A stretch of DNA of 64,000 bases, taken from NCBI RefSeq assembly GCF_000372865.1, contig NZ_KB889965.1:3455450-3519449 (forward strand). Direction: 5' to 3'. A program made the position numbers and the translations under genes. Numbering within the stretch: the stretch's first letter is position 1; every line of letters begins with the position of its first letter. The stretch comes from Methylosarcina fibrata AML-C10 (GTDB taxonomy: Bacteria > Pseudomonadota > Gammaproteobacteria > Methylococcales > Methylomonadaceae). Below the pieces are notes generated by a model that made no database searches, was not told the origin of the DNA, and saw only the letters and a list, made by a program, of their open reading frames with translations. Positions 49,978 to 62,762 of this stretch are shown piece after piece.

Positions 49978-52233
49978 ATGCAGGCCCGAATCAAAGTGCT
50001 GGAGAATGCCTGATATCAGGAAGAAGCGGATCAGTATCGTGCGCACCTTGGGACATCACGGACTATTGCCGGGATCATGGGGTTCGGATTCGGCGCATGG
50101 GCGCATTTTTCCGCCAGACCGTCGGAAGTCGATGCTGCTTTAACCCTAAACGAAGCCCGCAGGATCGACGACAGCGCACCAGGACTCCCGACCGATGCGG
50201 CCGCCGCCAACGCCCATTACAGCGCCCTTCGCGATTCCTTGACCGCGCTGGAAAACGGCGAGGAAGTGACGGCCCGTGTCGATTCCTCCCGGTTCATTCC
50301 AGATCCGGTACGGGAAGCCGCCGATGCCGACCTACTGGTGATGGCCGGTAACCGGCTGACCCGTGAAGACCGGCAGCGGCTCGAATACGAAAAGGCCGAT
50401 CTGGAATTCAAACTGAAGCAATTCGACGAGCAAGCCAACGCTTCCGGCTACACCAAACAAGATTTCATTGAGCAAGCCCGTTCTGAAAACCCCAAAGCGC
50501 CGGCGCGGAAAATCGCCAAGATTGCCGAACAACTGGCCGCCGAGGCCAAAGTCAATGACCGGGCCGACCTGCAAAGCATGTTGGAGCGGGCGAATAGCCA
50601 GCTTGAGAACGATGCGCAGGCGCGGGAGATGTTTGGTGAAATCGACCGCAGGGCCCAAAGAGCCCCCCGGAACGACTCACAGAAAGGAGAAAGCGTTTCA
50701 CAGAAAGGAGAAAGCGTTTCCCAAGATAACGAAATCGATCCTTACTTGAGGGCTCGGCAAGAAGCCGCCGATACCCACGGAGAGTTGATCTATCAGGATG
50801 TGGTGCGCCGGCTCGAAAACGCGGGAGTTCACGACACAGAGCAGCGTTCCGCTTTCGGTCGATTGATGCAGCAAGTCATGTTGACCCAGTCCAGGAATGC
50901 CGGCCTGAGCCCGCATGAATTTTACCGGAAGTTTGGGGCGGATATAACGGCTAAAACCATGCCGGAACGGAGATTCAATCAACCTGAGAATACTGTTCTC
51001 GAAATTCCTGCGGACGCATTGGCCCCATTAGACGCAGACATTAAGCAGCTAAGGAAAGCAGCCGAGGCGTTTTATTTATCCGAATTATCAGAGAAGTCTG
51101 TTCAAAACGTTGATTTAGGGGAAGTAAAATTTAGTAAGCGAGGCTTAAAGAAGGCGATTTCAAGCAGTGCAAATCCACTAAAGCTTAGGTTATTTACCGT
51201 TATCAAAGCCGTTTTAGAACACGGGGAATTAAAGAGATCAGCGGATAATACGCATCTTGAACAGCATCCCAATATAAAGCGGTACCATTGGGTTCAAGCA
51301 GAAGTTAAGATAGGCGATGAGCTGGTGACGGTAGAAGTGAACGTGGAGGAGCATACCGATGGGAAACTCTACTACAATCACACATTACCTGGACGTGAAT
51401 TTTTTCAGGGAGGCGTTCAGGATCGGAACCCCTCAATACCGGGGGTGGCTACGGACGCGGAACGCCAGCGCGTTATCGTGGAGCACCCTTCCGAAGATAT
51501 AGGCCCCGATCCTTCGCAGGCAACAATAGCAAAGGATGGTGATAACGTCAACCTGCGCATTGTGGAACAAAAAAATAAAGGTTCTTACACCCCGGATAGC
51601 CGAACAATCTCATTATTCCAGTCCGCCAATGCCTCGACTTTCCTACACGAGTCCGGCCATTATTTCCTGGATCTTTACGGCCGCATGATCGATGCCGGCG
51701 TTGCGCCGGAAGGCGTACTCAAGGACATGCAAACTCTGATGGACTGGTTCGGCGTCAAGTCGGTAGACGACTGGCGGCGGATGTCTCTGGACGAACAACG
51801 CCCCTATCACGAACAGTTCGCCAAAGGATTTGAAACGTATTTAGCCGAAGGCAAAGCCCCGAACGATTCCTTGCGCGGCATCTTTGAGCAGCTCAAAACC
51901 TGGCTCAAGCAGGTCTATACCGACATTCAAGGCGCGCTCGGAGTGCATTTAACGGAAGACGTGAAAGGGGTCATGGCGCGGATCATCGATAACCAAGAAC
52001 CGCGCCGGGAACTCACCACGGAAGACGCCCCGGACCTTGCCGCCGTCCGGCAACTGCTGGACACGCGCGGCGACGACTCTTTCACCTACCGCGACGAGGA
52101 CGGCAACGAGACAACCGCCACTTTACGCGAATTACTGGATGAGATAGACCAAGACGTGAAGGACTCCAATAACTACGACTCGGCCCTGCAAGCCGCAATT
52201 ACCTGCTTTATGCGTTTCGGAGATAACCCATGA
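49978..52233 (+). pseudogene. Large phage polyvalent protein, 5'-truncated with an in-frame stop
   Basis: The open part (ATG 50077 to 52233, 718 codons) has no RBS. In the same frame upstream, MQARIKVLENA is followed by TGA at 50011-50013 and then YQEEADQYRAHLGTS, reading on without a break, so the stop interrupts an older, longer gene (a TGG to TGA change would explain it). Domains: an Ala/Glu-rich helical region (about 1-330 of the open part), a barnase-like or LPD-type domain (about 335-460, around NIKRYHWVQAEVKIGDELVT) and a zinc-peptidase-like domain with FLHESGHYFLD (about 525) and the later GFETYLAEGK. Such proteins are injected or structural in phages. Relic of a prophage. Confidence 0.65.
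50680..50721 (+). repeat. 21-bp tandem duplication in the phage gene
   Basis: Two copies of a 21-bp unit starting CAGAAAGGAGAAAGCG, differing only in the last base, encode SQKGESVSQKGESVSQ. Confidence 0.85.
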
Positions 52234-52671
52234 GACAGGATTGCATTCAAGCGGTCTCGATAGCGCTGGGCCGAGCGCTGAAAGTCGGCGAAGCGCAAAA
52301 GATCGAGCAGCGCATCCGCGAACAAAAGATTTTACTCGCGAACAAGGACAGGCAGAAATATCTGCAAATGACCGAAGCGCAGCGGCTCCAGGAAGCGGCC
52401 AAGGGGGCGGCGGAAGCCTTGAAAGCCGAAGCCGCGAAGAAACAGCAGCGGATTGCGTTGACCGTATTGGCCAATCAGAAGCTCACCCATTATCTTGAGA
52501 ATCAGCCGGGTCTGATGATTGACAGCGTGGACCGGATTCTCGCGCCGAAATTCGACGGGCAGGATAATACCCAATCGGCGGAATCGAAGTTCAAGGCGAT
52601 TTACAACGAGTACACCCGCGAACTGTCCCGCCATATTGAATCGTTCGGGCCGATATCCCTGCAACAAGTGA
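52230..52671 (+). pseudogene. Phage protein gene cut off by the CRISPR array
   Basis: ATG 52230 overlaps the preceding stop (ATGA). About 147 codons of helical, Gln/Lys/Ala-rich sequence (TEAQRLQEAAKGAAEALKAE, then TQSAESKFKAIYNEYTRELS) look like the start of a phage structural or internal protein. The frame then enters the first CRISPR repeat at 52672 and ends at 52706 within it, so the rest of the gene is absent. Protein family not identified. Confidence 0.65.
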
Positions 52672-53717
52672 GCTTCAATGAGGCTCCGGCAGGAAGCCGG
52701 AGATAACCCCTTCGCTGTAGGCTGCAATAGCCGGGTCTCGATCGCTTCAATGAGGCTCCGGCAGGAAGCCGGAGATAACGTAAAACCAAAGAAGAAAGCT
52801 ATCCCGCCCAATCTGCTTCAATGAGGCTCCGGCAGGAAGCCGGAGATAACTGATCGGCGTCCGCAGCGCCGACCGGCAGGCCGATTCATTGCTTCAATGA
52901 GGCTCCGGCAGGAAGCCGGAGATAACGAAGATATAAGCGCCGACAAGGTAGGCCAGTGTGAGCTTCAATGAGGCTCCGGCAGGAAGCCGGAGATAACGAA
53001 GATATAAGCGCCGACAAGGTAGGCCAGTGTGAGCTTCAATGAGGCTCCGGCAGGAAGCCGGAGATAACAGCTTCACGAACTGCACCAATAGCGAAACCGA
53101 GAGACCGCTTCAATGAGGCTCCGGCAGGAAGCCGGAGATAACCGTTCGAGAAAATCGAAGAGAACCGGGAGCTGAACGGCTTCAATGAGGCTCCGGCAGG
53201 AAGCCGGAGATAACTCCTACGGGGCGTAAGAAAAAATGAATCAATAAAAGCTTCAATGAGGCTCCGGCAGGAAGCCGGAGATAACATCCTGGGCAAGCGA
53301 AGGAGAATAAGCCATGTTCACCGCTTCAATGAGGCTCCGGCAGGAAGCCGGAGATAACTTGCCGGACCCGTTTTTGCCTCTCTCCAATCCAGCGCTTCAA
53401 TGAGGCTCCGGCAGGAAGCCGGAGATAACAGCTTCACGAACTGCACCAATAGCGAAACCGAGAGACCGCTTCAATGAGGCTCCGGCAGGAAGCCGGAGAT
53501 AACCCAGCGCCGGGGCGGCTAAGGCTGTTATGTGGGCCGCTTCAATGAGGCTCCGGCAGGAAGCCGGAGATAACAATCCGTCCAGCGGCGTGTACGACTT
53601 TTCGGCGATCGCTTCAATGAGGCTCCGGCAGGAAGCCGGAGATAACGCAAAGCCGCCCGCGCTATCTCGTCCTCGCGCAGCGCTTCAATGAGGCTCCGGC
53701 AGGAAGCCGGAGATAAC
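52672..53717 (-). CRISPR. Type I-G CRISPR array, 15 repeats and 14 spacers
   Basis: Fifteen 36-bp repeats, all identical as read, start at 52672, 52744, 52815, 52891, 52962, 53033, 53107, 53179, 53250, 53323, 53394, 53468, 53539, 53611 and 53682. Spacers are 35-40 bp. On the minus strand, the likely transcribed one, the repeat begins GTTATCTCCGGC, folds with arms CTCCGGC/GCCGGAG around TTCCT, and ends CCTCATTGAAGC, giving an ATTGAAGC handle. The leader is on the cas2 side. Spacers 4 and 5 (52927-52961, 52998-53032) are the same, as are 6 and 11 (53069-53106, 53430-53467). Confidence 0.97.
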
Positions 53718-53926
53718 AGCCGTCTCTGGAGCCCTTAAAACGCAAGGGTTTGGACAGGCAAACGCGAGCGCTCCCTGTGTCGCCCGCAAGGCATTATACA
53801 AAGCTTCGACCAAATCTCCATGCCTATTTATTAATAACCTGATTTTTAAAGAACATTTTTCCACGAGCGCTGAGCTTGTTTTTTGCGTCACCTCAGCGCT
53901 CGCCATGCGGCGGCGGCCTGACCCTG
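53718..53926 (-). promoter_or_regulatory. CRISPR leader with a dyad next to cas2
   Basis: 209 bp without a gene; the middle is AT-rich (TATTTATTAATAACC). Beside cas2 is a perfect 11-bp inverted repeat, CGAGCGCTGAG (53864-53874) and CTCAGCGCTCG (53892-53902), either the end of the cas transcript or a protein site in the leader. Confidence 0.6.
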
Positions 53927-54223
53927 TCATACGATGACCGGCTGTTTCTCGATGACATCGAAGTCCTTCCCCAGACTCACGACTTGAGGCTTCACCGATT
54001 CCGCCGGGCCGACGTTAATGATCAGAACATGATCCTCGCTATGATGAATCATGCCGTCGAGCAGCGCAATCAATTCGGCGTGGCGCTTGCGGCTCAGGCG
54101 GCATTGAAACACCGACAACTGCAACCAGTCGCCGTAACCTTTCATCAGTCGGAAAACGCGCCGCCAGCGCTTGGGGTCGCGGATATCGTAAGTGACCAGA
54201 TACAAATAATCGTAAGTTGCCAT
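53927..54223 (-). CDS. cas2: Cas2 adaptation endoribonuclease-fold protein
   Basis: 98 residues, ferredoxin-like fold. Starts [20 protein letters not shown] with the conserved Asp (D13) after the first strand, and has [12 protein letters not shown]. It bridges two Cas1 dimers in the spacer-integration complex. Its start shares a base with the cas4-cas1 stop (TGATG), so the two are translationally coupled. Confidence 0.95.
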   Translation of the reverse strand: MATYDYLYLVTYDIRDPKRWRRVFRLMKGYGDWLQLSVFQCRLSRKRHAELIALLDGMIHHSEDHVLIINVGPAESVKPQVVSLGKDFDVIEKQPVIV

Positions 54224-55944
54224 CAGCGGGTCGTGAAGTTGGGATACTCGGGCAATTCGCCGAGCAGGTAACGGCCGAACAGCCGAGCCTGAATTTCGAA
54301 TAACCGCCGGTAATCGGTTTTGTATCCAAACAAAGGATGCGTGACTTCCTGCATCAGGCGGCGTTCGAACGCCGCGATGAAACGCTTGCGCCCGGTTTCG
54401 GTCAGCGCCACGCTGCCGGCGGCGCTGATAAAGTCGCTCGGCCGCACCTCGCCGTTGTTGATGACCTGCAATACGGTCGAGTCGGCAATCAGCGGGCGGA
54501 ACGGCTCCATCAAATCGAGCGCCAGGGACGGCCGGCCATACCGAGGCTGATGATAAAAACCCCGATAGGCGTCCAGTCCCACGGCGGTGACGTTCATCGT
54601 CCAGACTCGGACCAGCATCGAATAAGCGAAAGACAGCAAGGCATTCACCGGATCGGTCGGCGGCCTGCGGTTGCGCGTTTCGAAGTCGAAGCTCATCTGC
54701 CTCGGATCGTCCGTTTTCTTGATCAGATTGCCGAAAGCGCTGAAATACAACGCCGCGGCGCCTCCCTCCAGACCCAGCAATTGCTGGAGATCGGATGCCC
54801 GCATTACTTTATCGGCCAATGCCTTCAGCCTGTCGAGCAGTTCGTCGGGCTTTTCTTCGCCGCGCCAGTTGCGGCGAAGCAGTGTCCGGCAGTTCTGGAT
54901 TTTCGCCCGAACCAGCCCGCGCGCGACCGCAAGGCAGGTATGCGCCTCGAAACTGGCCCGGTACTGAGCGGTGCGCAATTCCACGTTCTTGTGTCCGGTG
55001 CCGATGGTATGGCCGATGAACCAGCCGCCGAAACTATGCCAACTGACCGGAATGCCACGCCCCATCAGCTCCTGCAAACATGGCGTGGTGACGTACACGT
55101 TGCCCATGACCACGACCTGGGAGACATCGATCAGCCGCGCGGTCTGCACGACGGTATCGTCAATGCTGATTTCCAGTTCCTCGCCTTTTTTGGCGATTTT
55201 GCCTTTATAAGCCTGCACGTACACCGGAAACGCCTCGTCGCGCATTGCCGCCAGAGGCCGCGGCTCGACCGCACTGCCGCGCAGAAAATTGACTTCGTCG
55301 GGCAGGCAAATGCCGACCAGCGAACAACGCGGGCATTTCGGACTGTCCTCCAGAGGCTTGGGGATATGCCCTCCCGCGGCGATCAAGCGCAAGCCGTTGA
55401 CCGCATTCAGCGTCAAGTCCTGCAGGTCTTGATCGAACGCGATCCGCACCCGCTCGCGGCTTTCGGCAAAGTACAGCTCGCCTTCTTCGCAGACATAGCC
55501 GTGTTCCTTCAGAATCAAGCCCTGCACGCACAACTGCACGCGCTCGGGGTCGTAGGCGTTTTTGGCGACGTGCGGACGCTTGCCGCGCTTGTAATCGACC
55601 GGCGTCACCCGGCCGTCTTCGGCCTCGATCAAGTCCAGTTTGGCGATCAACCCCAAGCGGTTCGACGACAGTTCGATCGAACGCCCATGCAGCACGTCAT
55701 GTTGCTCGATTTCGTCTGCCGCCGGGAACCCCTTCGTCGGTTTATCGACGCGCCGATGCGTGTGGTCGCCTTCGACCGTATCCGCCGACGCCGCCCATTC
55801 GCCCTGCACCCATTCCAGATACGCCAGCCTCGGACAATACTGGTATTCGTTCACCATCCGCGCCGGCAACAGCGGCATGTCGCCGCCGAGTTCCGGAAAC
55901 GGCATGGGGAGTTCGAATTGGATGGGGTGTTGATCGTCCGTCAT
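54223..55944 (-). CDS. Cas4-Cas1 fusion, spacer acquisition integrase
   Basis: 573 residues from the ATG at 55944; a TTG at 55956 is an alternative. The Cas4 part (about 1-215) has a RecB-like nuclease core (LIAKLDLIE with D104, [10 protein letters not shown] with D117 and K119) and four Fe-S cysteines, C37 and C204, C207, C213. The Cas1 part (from about 235) has its metal ligands E393 ([12 protein letters not shown]), H465 ([20 protein letters not shown]) and D477. Cas4 trims prespacers and checks the PAM, Cas1 integrates them. Such fusions are characteristic of type I-G (former I-U), as in Geobacter. Confidence 0.95.
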   Translation of the reverse strand: MTDDQHPIQFELPMPFPELGGDMPLLPARMVNEYQYCPRLAYLEWVQGEWAASADTVEGDHTHRRVDKPTKGFPAADEIEQHDVLHGRSIELSSNRLGLIAKLDLIEAEDGRVTPVDYKRGKRPHVAKNAYDPERVQLCVQGLILKEHGYVCEEGELYFAESRERVRIAFDQDLQDLTLNAVNGLRLIAAGGHIPKPLEDSPKCPRCSLVGICLPDEVNFLRGSAVEPRPLAAMRDEAFPVYVQAYKGKIAKKGEELEISIDDTVVQTARLIDVSQVVVMGNVYVTTPCLQELMGRGIPVSWHSFGGWFIGHTIGTGHKNVELRTAQYRASFEAHTCLAVARGLVRAKIQNCRTLLRRNWRGEEKPDELLDRLKALADKVMRASDLQQLLGLEGGAAALYFSAFGNLIKKTDDPRQMSFDFETRNRRPPTDPVNALLSFAYSMLVRVWTMNVTAVGLDAYRGFYHQPRYGRPSLALDLMEPFRPLIADSTVLQVINNGEVRPSDFISAAGSVALTETGRKRFIAAFERRLMQEVTHPLFGYKTDYRRLFEIQARLFGRYLLGELPEYPNFTTR

Positions 55945-55989
55945 TTTGTAATACAATACGTTATAAATATGTAATACGAGGTAAGCGAC
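55945..55989. promoter_or_regulatory. Shared promoter region of cas4-cas1 and the toxin-antitoxin pair
   Basis: 45 bp separate the divergent starts. It contains two GTAATAC direct repeats and AT-rich sequence suited to an autoregulating antitoxin operator; GAGGT lies before the antitoxin ATG. Confidence 0.45.
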
Positions 55990-56292
55990 ATGACGGCCAT
56001 CAGTTTACGGCTCCCCGACCATGTCGAGGCGCAATTGAAAGAAGAAGCCCGCATCGAGGGCAAATCCCAATCCGAAATCGCCCGCATAGCGATTGTGGAA
56101 TATCTGCAACGCCGCGAAAAAGAGCGGTTTATGGCGGAGCTGGTAGCGGAAATGCGCACCGCCTACTCCAACCCGGACATCCGCCGCGAAGCGCTGGAAA
56201 TGGCCGAGGACCTGGTCGACGACGGACTGGACGCCGTCATCGCCGCTGAACGCGCCGCCGGCATCGACCCGGATGAAAAGTGGTGGCGGTGA
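55990..56292 (+). CDS. Ribbon-helix-helix antitoxin
   Basis: 100 residues. N-terminal RHH DNA-binding region (MTAISLRLPDHVEAQLKEEA, then GKSQSEIARIAIVEYLQ), then an acidic tail (about 60-100) that would bind and block the toxin. It overlaps the toxin start by one base (TGATG), the normal antitoxin-first order. Likely represses its own promoter in the gap before cas4-cas1. Confidence 0.82.
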   Translation: MTAISLRLPDHVEAQLKEEARIEGKSQSEIARIAIVEYLQRREKERFMAELVAEMRTAYSNPDIRREALEMAEDLVDDGLDAVIAAERAAGIDPDEKWWR

Positions 56293-56633
56293 TGAAACGC
56301 GGCGAAATATGGGTCGGCAATTTCAACCCGTCGCGCGGCCGCGAAATCGGCAAAATCCGCCCGGTTTTGATCATCCAGTCCGACGAACTGGGCGAAGACA
56401 TTACGCCGATGGTGGCGATTTTGCCTCTGTCCACGCAGATTTATTCGGCATTCAAACGTTGGCGGGTTACCATCCCGGCCAGAGGCCGCCTGCTGAAACC
56501 CTGCCAAGTCGTCACCGATCAGCCGCGCGCCCTGGATCGCGCTCGCTTCGGCGAAGGTCCGCTGGCCACTCTGACGCAGGCAGAGATGGCGGCCGTGGAA
56601 AAAAGCTTGCTGGCGGTGATGGGGATGTTGTGA
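56292..56633 (+). CDS. MazF/PemK-type mRNA interferase toxin
   Basis: 113 residues, SH3-like fold. MKRGEIWVGNFNPSRGREIG and KIRPVLIIQSDEL are the conserved substrate-binding strands; VVTDQPRALDRARFG matches the middle block of MazF proteins. Cleaves RNA at short motifs when the antitoxin is lost. Appears intact. Sits on the plus strand between cas genes on the minus strand. Confidence 0.85.
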   Translation: MKRGEIWVGNFNPSRGREIGKIRPVLIIQSDELGEDITPMVAILPLSTQIYSAFKRWRVTIPARGRLLKPCQVVTDQPRALDRARFGEGPLATLTQAEMAAVEKSLLAVMGML

Positions 56634-56660
56634 TGAATATGCCAAAGCCATAGTTTATTA

Positions 56661-57182
56661 TCATTCCAAATCCATCTCGCTAATCGTTTCGGGTTGGCCG
56701 TTGCTGCCCCATTTTTCCGGGTACCAACCCTTGGCTACCACCTTATGAAACGACGAATACGGCCAGGCGGCAGGCGATGTAGCCAACCCATGTTTAACCG
56801 GGTTGTAATGGATGTAATCCATGTGCCGACGCCAATCCTCTTCATTGCGCAACAGATGATCCCAAAACCGCGGCTGCCATACATCTAGGGCATTGCGTGT
56901 TTTTCTTTTTTCGCCAATGCGCTTGGAAACCTGTTTTTTGATTTCCCGCCAACGGCCCGGAAAATCCGTATCGGCTTCGGGTAAGCGCCAAATGCAATGC
57001 AAATGATCGGGCAATACGACAATCCCGTCGATTGTAAAGGGGCGGCTCGTCCTGACGTAATGAAAAGCTTCCCGCAATAAAACGACATTTTCCGGCGCGG
57101 CGAAAATTGGCCTCCGTTGATACGTAACGACAGTAAAGAAATAAGCGCCGCCGGGAATGAAAATACGCCGATAATTGCTCAT
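56661..57182 (-). CDS. REP-associated tyrosine transposase (RAYT)
   Basis: 173 residues, Y1 transposase related to IS200/IS605 enzymes. It has the HUH pair in VVLPDHLHCIWRLPE and the catalytic Tyr in MDYIHYNPVKHGL, plus AWPYSSFHKVV. RAYTs cleave and spread REP palindromes; a perfect 29-bp-arm REP lies directly upstream (57212-57283) and another in the cas3-csx17 gap. Good RBS (GGGAGGT) precedes the ATG. Likely functional. Confidence 0.92.
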   Translation of the reverse strand: MSNYRRIFIPGGAYFFTVVTYQRRPIFAAPENVVLLREAFHYVRTSRPFTIDGIVVLPDHLHCIWRLPEADTDFPGRWREIKKQVSKRIGEKRKTRNALDVWQPRFWDHLLRNEEDWRRHMDYIHYNPVKHGLATSPAAWPYSSFHKVVAKGWYPEKWGSNGQPETISEMDLE

Positions 57183-57448
57183 TACCTCCCTCTTACGGAT
57201 AGCCTATTCTCGTAGGGTGGATAAGCGTAGCGCATCCACCAAAAGGCCTTCAATGGTGGATGCGCTACGCTTATCCACCCTACAAACCTATATCTCACTT
57301 TGCCAATAATTTCGAATTGCCGTTCGACAGCGGAGCGTAACAGCCGGTCGCCGGCATAGTCGCCGTAGCTTTTGCCGTCGACAAATCCCAATATGACGGC
57401 GGCCGCCTCGCGTGCATCCCGAAGGTAGGCACGAGGATCACGCTGCAT
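57182..57448 (-). pseudogene. HepT-like HEPN toxin, 3' end replaced by REP/RAYT
   Basis: ATG 57448 overlaps the end of the MNT gene, as in intact mntA-hepT pairs. The first 49 or so codons (MQRDPRAYLRDAREAAAVIL, GDYAGDRLLRSAVERQFEIIG) match the front of HepT. After EIIGK the frame reads through the REP palindrome (GWISVAHPP...) to a stop at the RAYT start. The part with the RNase RxxxxH motif is gone, so the toxin is dead. Confidence 0.78.
57212..57283. repeat. REP palindrome next to RAYT
   Basis: Perfect 29-bp arms (57212-57240 and 57255-57283) beginning GTAGGGTGGATAAGCGTAGC, with a 14-base loop. Located between the truncated hepT and RAYT. Confidence 0.95.
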
Positions 57449-57749
57449 AAACCACCTCGCGGCTTTGATCGATGCCGGCCTGAACGTAGGGATTTCGCAG
57501 AGCCGACGCTTCCGCCAGATTGACTTCGCAACCAAGAATTTGCGCCAAATCGCTTTGAAAATCGAAAAAATTCTTTAACGAAGGGCCATCAGGCGAAGGC
57601 AAAAATTCCACCAGAAAATCCGCATTGCTCGTACCCGGCGCAAAGTCAATGGCGCGCGCGGCGGAACCGAACACTTCCAGGCGCCGCACGTGATAACGGC
57701 GGCAAAGTTCGGCGATGGCCGGCTGGTGTTTTTGGATAAATCGGTGCAT
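57438..57749 (-). CDS. MNT-type nucleotidyltransferase antitoxin (MntA-like)
   Basis: 103 residues. The minimal nucleotidyltransferase motif is present as VFGSAARAIDFAPGTSNADF, but the usual first Asp of SDxD is Asn (SNAD) and the third acidic residue region reads EVNLAE. In intact systems this enzyme AMPylates HepT to silence it. With a changed active site and a truncated partner, the pair is probably a relic. It lies 59 bp downstream of csb2. Confidence 0.78.
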   Translation of the reverse strand: MHRFIQKHQPAIAELCRRYHVRRLEVFGSAARAIDFAPGTSNADFLVEFLPSPDGPSLKNFFDFQSDLAQILGCEVNLAEASALRNPYVQAGIDQSREVVYAA

Positions 57750-57808
57750 GGTGTCTACTTGAGTTTTGATGTCTTTTGCGAGGCTACATCTTTAAATAGA
57801 TCAGTCAA

Positions 57809-59317
57809 CTAATTAACCGGTATAAACATACCGAGCCCAAAATGATTGCCGAATCCCAGCGTCAGAGGCCCCGTGACCGGCTCACTGAATTCAAGCCGCC
57901 AAAATGAGCCGTGAGTATCAGGCTGAACGAGCCCACGTTTACGCCGGAAGCGATAAAAATCGATCGGGCGCAAGCGGCCGTTCTCAAATTGCAGGGTTTC
58001 TTGCGGCATCGCCGCGATTAACTCCGGAAGCCCGCGTTCACGACATTCGCGGCGAAGCTGCGCCTCGATATTGAAGTTTTTCTTGCGGTGCCAGGGATGC
58101 GAATAAGGTGTTCTGGATTGCCAAACGTCCGATTGGCCCAGCAAGGGAACGGCCTTGCCAAACGAGGACTTTTCGCCGACATATTCCAACAACAACTGCC
58201 AGGATTGACCGTCTCGGTTTTTGATTTGATTCAAATTTTCCAAAACCCAACGGACGTTTGAGTCAATACCTCCGGGTATATGAATGACGGCGTGACCGAT
58301 TCGACCTTGCTTGTCCGCGTCCGCAAGAAAGAAGGCATGTTGATGCCGATTGTCTTCGGGTAAACCATGTCCCGACAGTAAGGGCGGCTGCGCGTTTTCG
58401 CCGAGCAAATATTTGGCTTTGCCCATTGCCGCCGCGCGCAGCCATTCGCCGAATTTCACTGCGTCTTCGATGCGCGGCAAAGGTTTACCGTAAACCGCGT
58501 AGCGCACCGTGTCGGCAGGCGAAACCGAACGTAAGTGCGGACGGCTTGCGGCACCGGCGCGTAAGGCTTCGATAGAGCGTTGATAGAGCACCTTCTGCGC
58601 GGCGGGCGGCGCGCTCCAGCCGGCGGCTTGCAACTCGGCGGTGTCGAGGCCGAGCGCATCCAGCCAGTTTTCCGGCAATGTCATCTGTATCGCTTTCTGC
58701 TCCTTGCTTTTGAGCGATCGGGTGTTGAGCCCATGCAAAAACGGACCGCGAAAAGCCGCATAACCGTCTTGCGTTAACGGCACGTAGAGAAACACCGGTT
58801 CGCTGGCGATTTCGCCGGTTTCCCTATCGATGCGGCATTCACCGGGAAAGCAATTCAGTTCTCCTTCCCAACAATCCAAACGCCGCGCTTCAATCCAAGA
58901 TTCCGCCCGACCCAAATAACCCAACGCCAACAATAAGGCATCGAGCAATTCGATGGATTCGCCATCTAACGTCAAATTCGGCCAGCACACGATCAGCTTT
59001 TCGCCGGCGTCGATCCGGGCGAACGCATCGAAAATCAGCGTGCTCTTTTGCCGAACCGGCATGTAGTGCCGCGTATGACTATGAACGGCAACGGGCAGGC
59101 GATAATGCGGCGCTTCGCCGGCGAGAGTCGCCAATAATTTTTCCAGACGTTGCCGTGAAAAATACTGCTGGTCCAGCTTTCTATGCCAAGTGGCGAGCAG
59201 CGCTCGGCAAATCCGCCAGCTATCGGGCGGCCAGGCGACGTCGGCCTCGTTGACGTGCCGGCCCCAGGGCGTGGCATGGTAACGTCCGCCGGGGAAAGTA
59301 AACGATAGCGTCAGCAT
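57809..59317 (-). CDS. csb2: Csb2 (Cas5-Cas6-type), type I-G
   Basis: 502 residues of the GSU0054 family. The N-terminus (LTLSFTFPGGRYHATPWGRH) is Cas5-like and the C-terminus ends in a Gly-rich Cas6-like loop (GNHFGLGMFIPVN). The protein is thought to cut the pre-crRNA and cap the 5' end of the crRNA in the complex. RBS AGAGGA; starts three bases after csb1 in one operon. Confidence 0.9.
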   Translation of the reverse strand: MLTLSFTFPGGRYHATPWGRHVNEADVAWPPDSWRICRALLATWHRKLDQQYFSRQRLEKLLATLAGEAPHYRLPVAVHSHTRHYMPVRQKSTLIFDAFARIDAGEKLIVCWPNLTLDGESIELLDALLLALGYLGRAESWIEARRLDCWEGELNCFPGECRIDRETGEIASEPVFLYVPLTQDGYAAFRGPFLHGLNTRSLKSKEQKAIQMTLPENWLDALGLDTAELQAAGWSAPPAAQKVLYQRSIEALRAGAASRPHLRSVSPADTVRYAVYGKPLPRIEDAVKFGEWLRAAAMGKAKYLLGENAQPPLLSGHGLPEDNRHQHAFFLADADKQGRIGHAVIHIPGGIDSNVRWVLENLNQIKNRDGQSWQLLLEYVGEKSSFGKAVPLLGQSDVWQSRTPYSHPWHRKKNFNIEAQLRRECRERGLPELIAAMPQETLQFENGRLRPIDFYRFRRKRGLVQPDTHGSFWRLEFSEPVTGPLTLGFGNHFGLGMFIPVN

Positions 59318-59320
59318 GGT

Positions 59321-62649
<3,329 letters not shown>

Positions 62650-62683
62650 GGATTTCTTTTTCCTACTTGTTGGTTCGTAGTTC

Positions 62684-62756
62684 GTAGGGTGGATAAGCAA
62701 AGCGCATCCACCGACGGAGCCTGAAACGGTGGATGCGCTTCGCTTATCCACCCTAC
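62684..62756. repeat. REP palindrome inside the cas operon
   Basis: 29-bp arms (62684-62712 and 62728-62756) with one mismatch; same family as the copy at 57212 (GTAGGGTGGATAAGC start, two or three base differences). Fills the cas3-csx17 gap and could weaken read-through from cas3. Confidence 0.93.
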
Positions 62757-62762
62757 AGATTT

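Noticed and set aside
50011-50013. TGA as a selenocysteine codon
   Set aside because: No selenoprotein family and no reason for recoding in a phage relic that is already truncated; a nonsense mutation is simpler.
53718-53930. Frame extending over the last repeat and leader on the minus strand
   Set aside because: It reads through repeat and leader sequence; a by-product of the array, not a gene.
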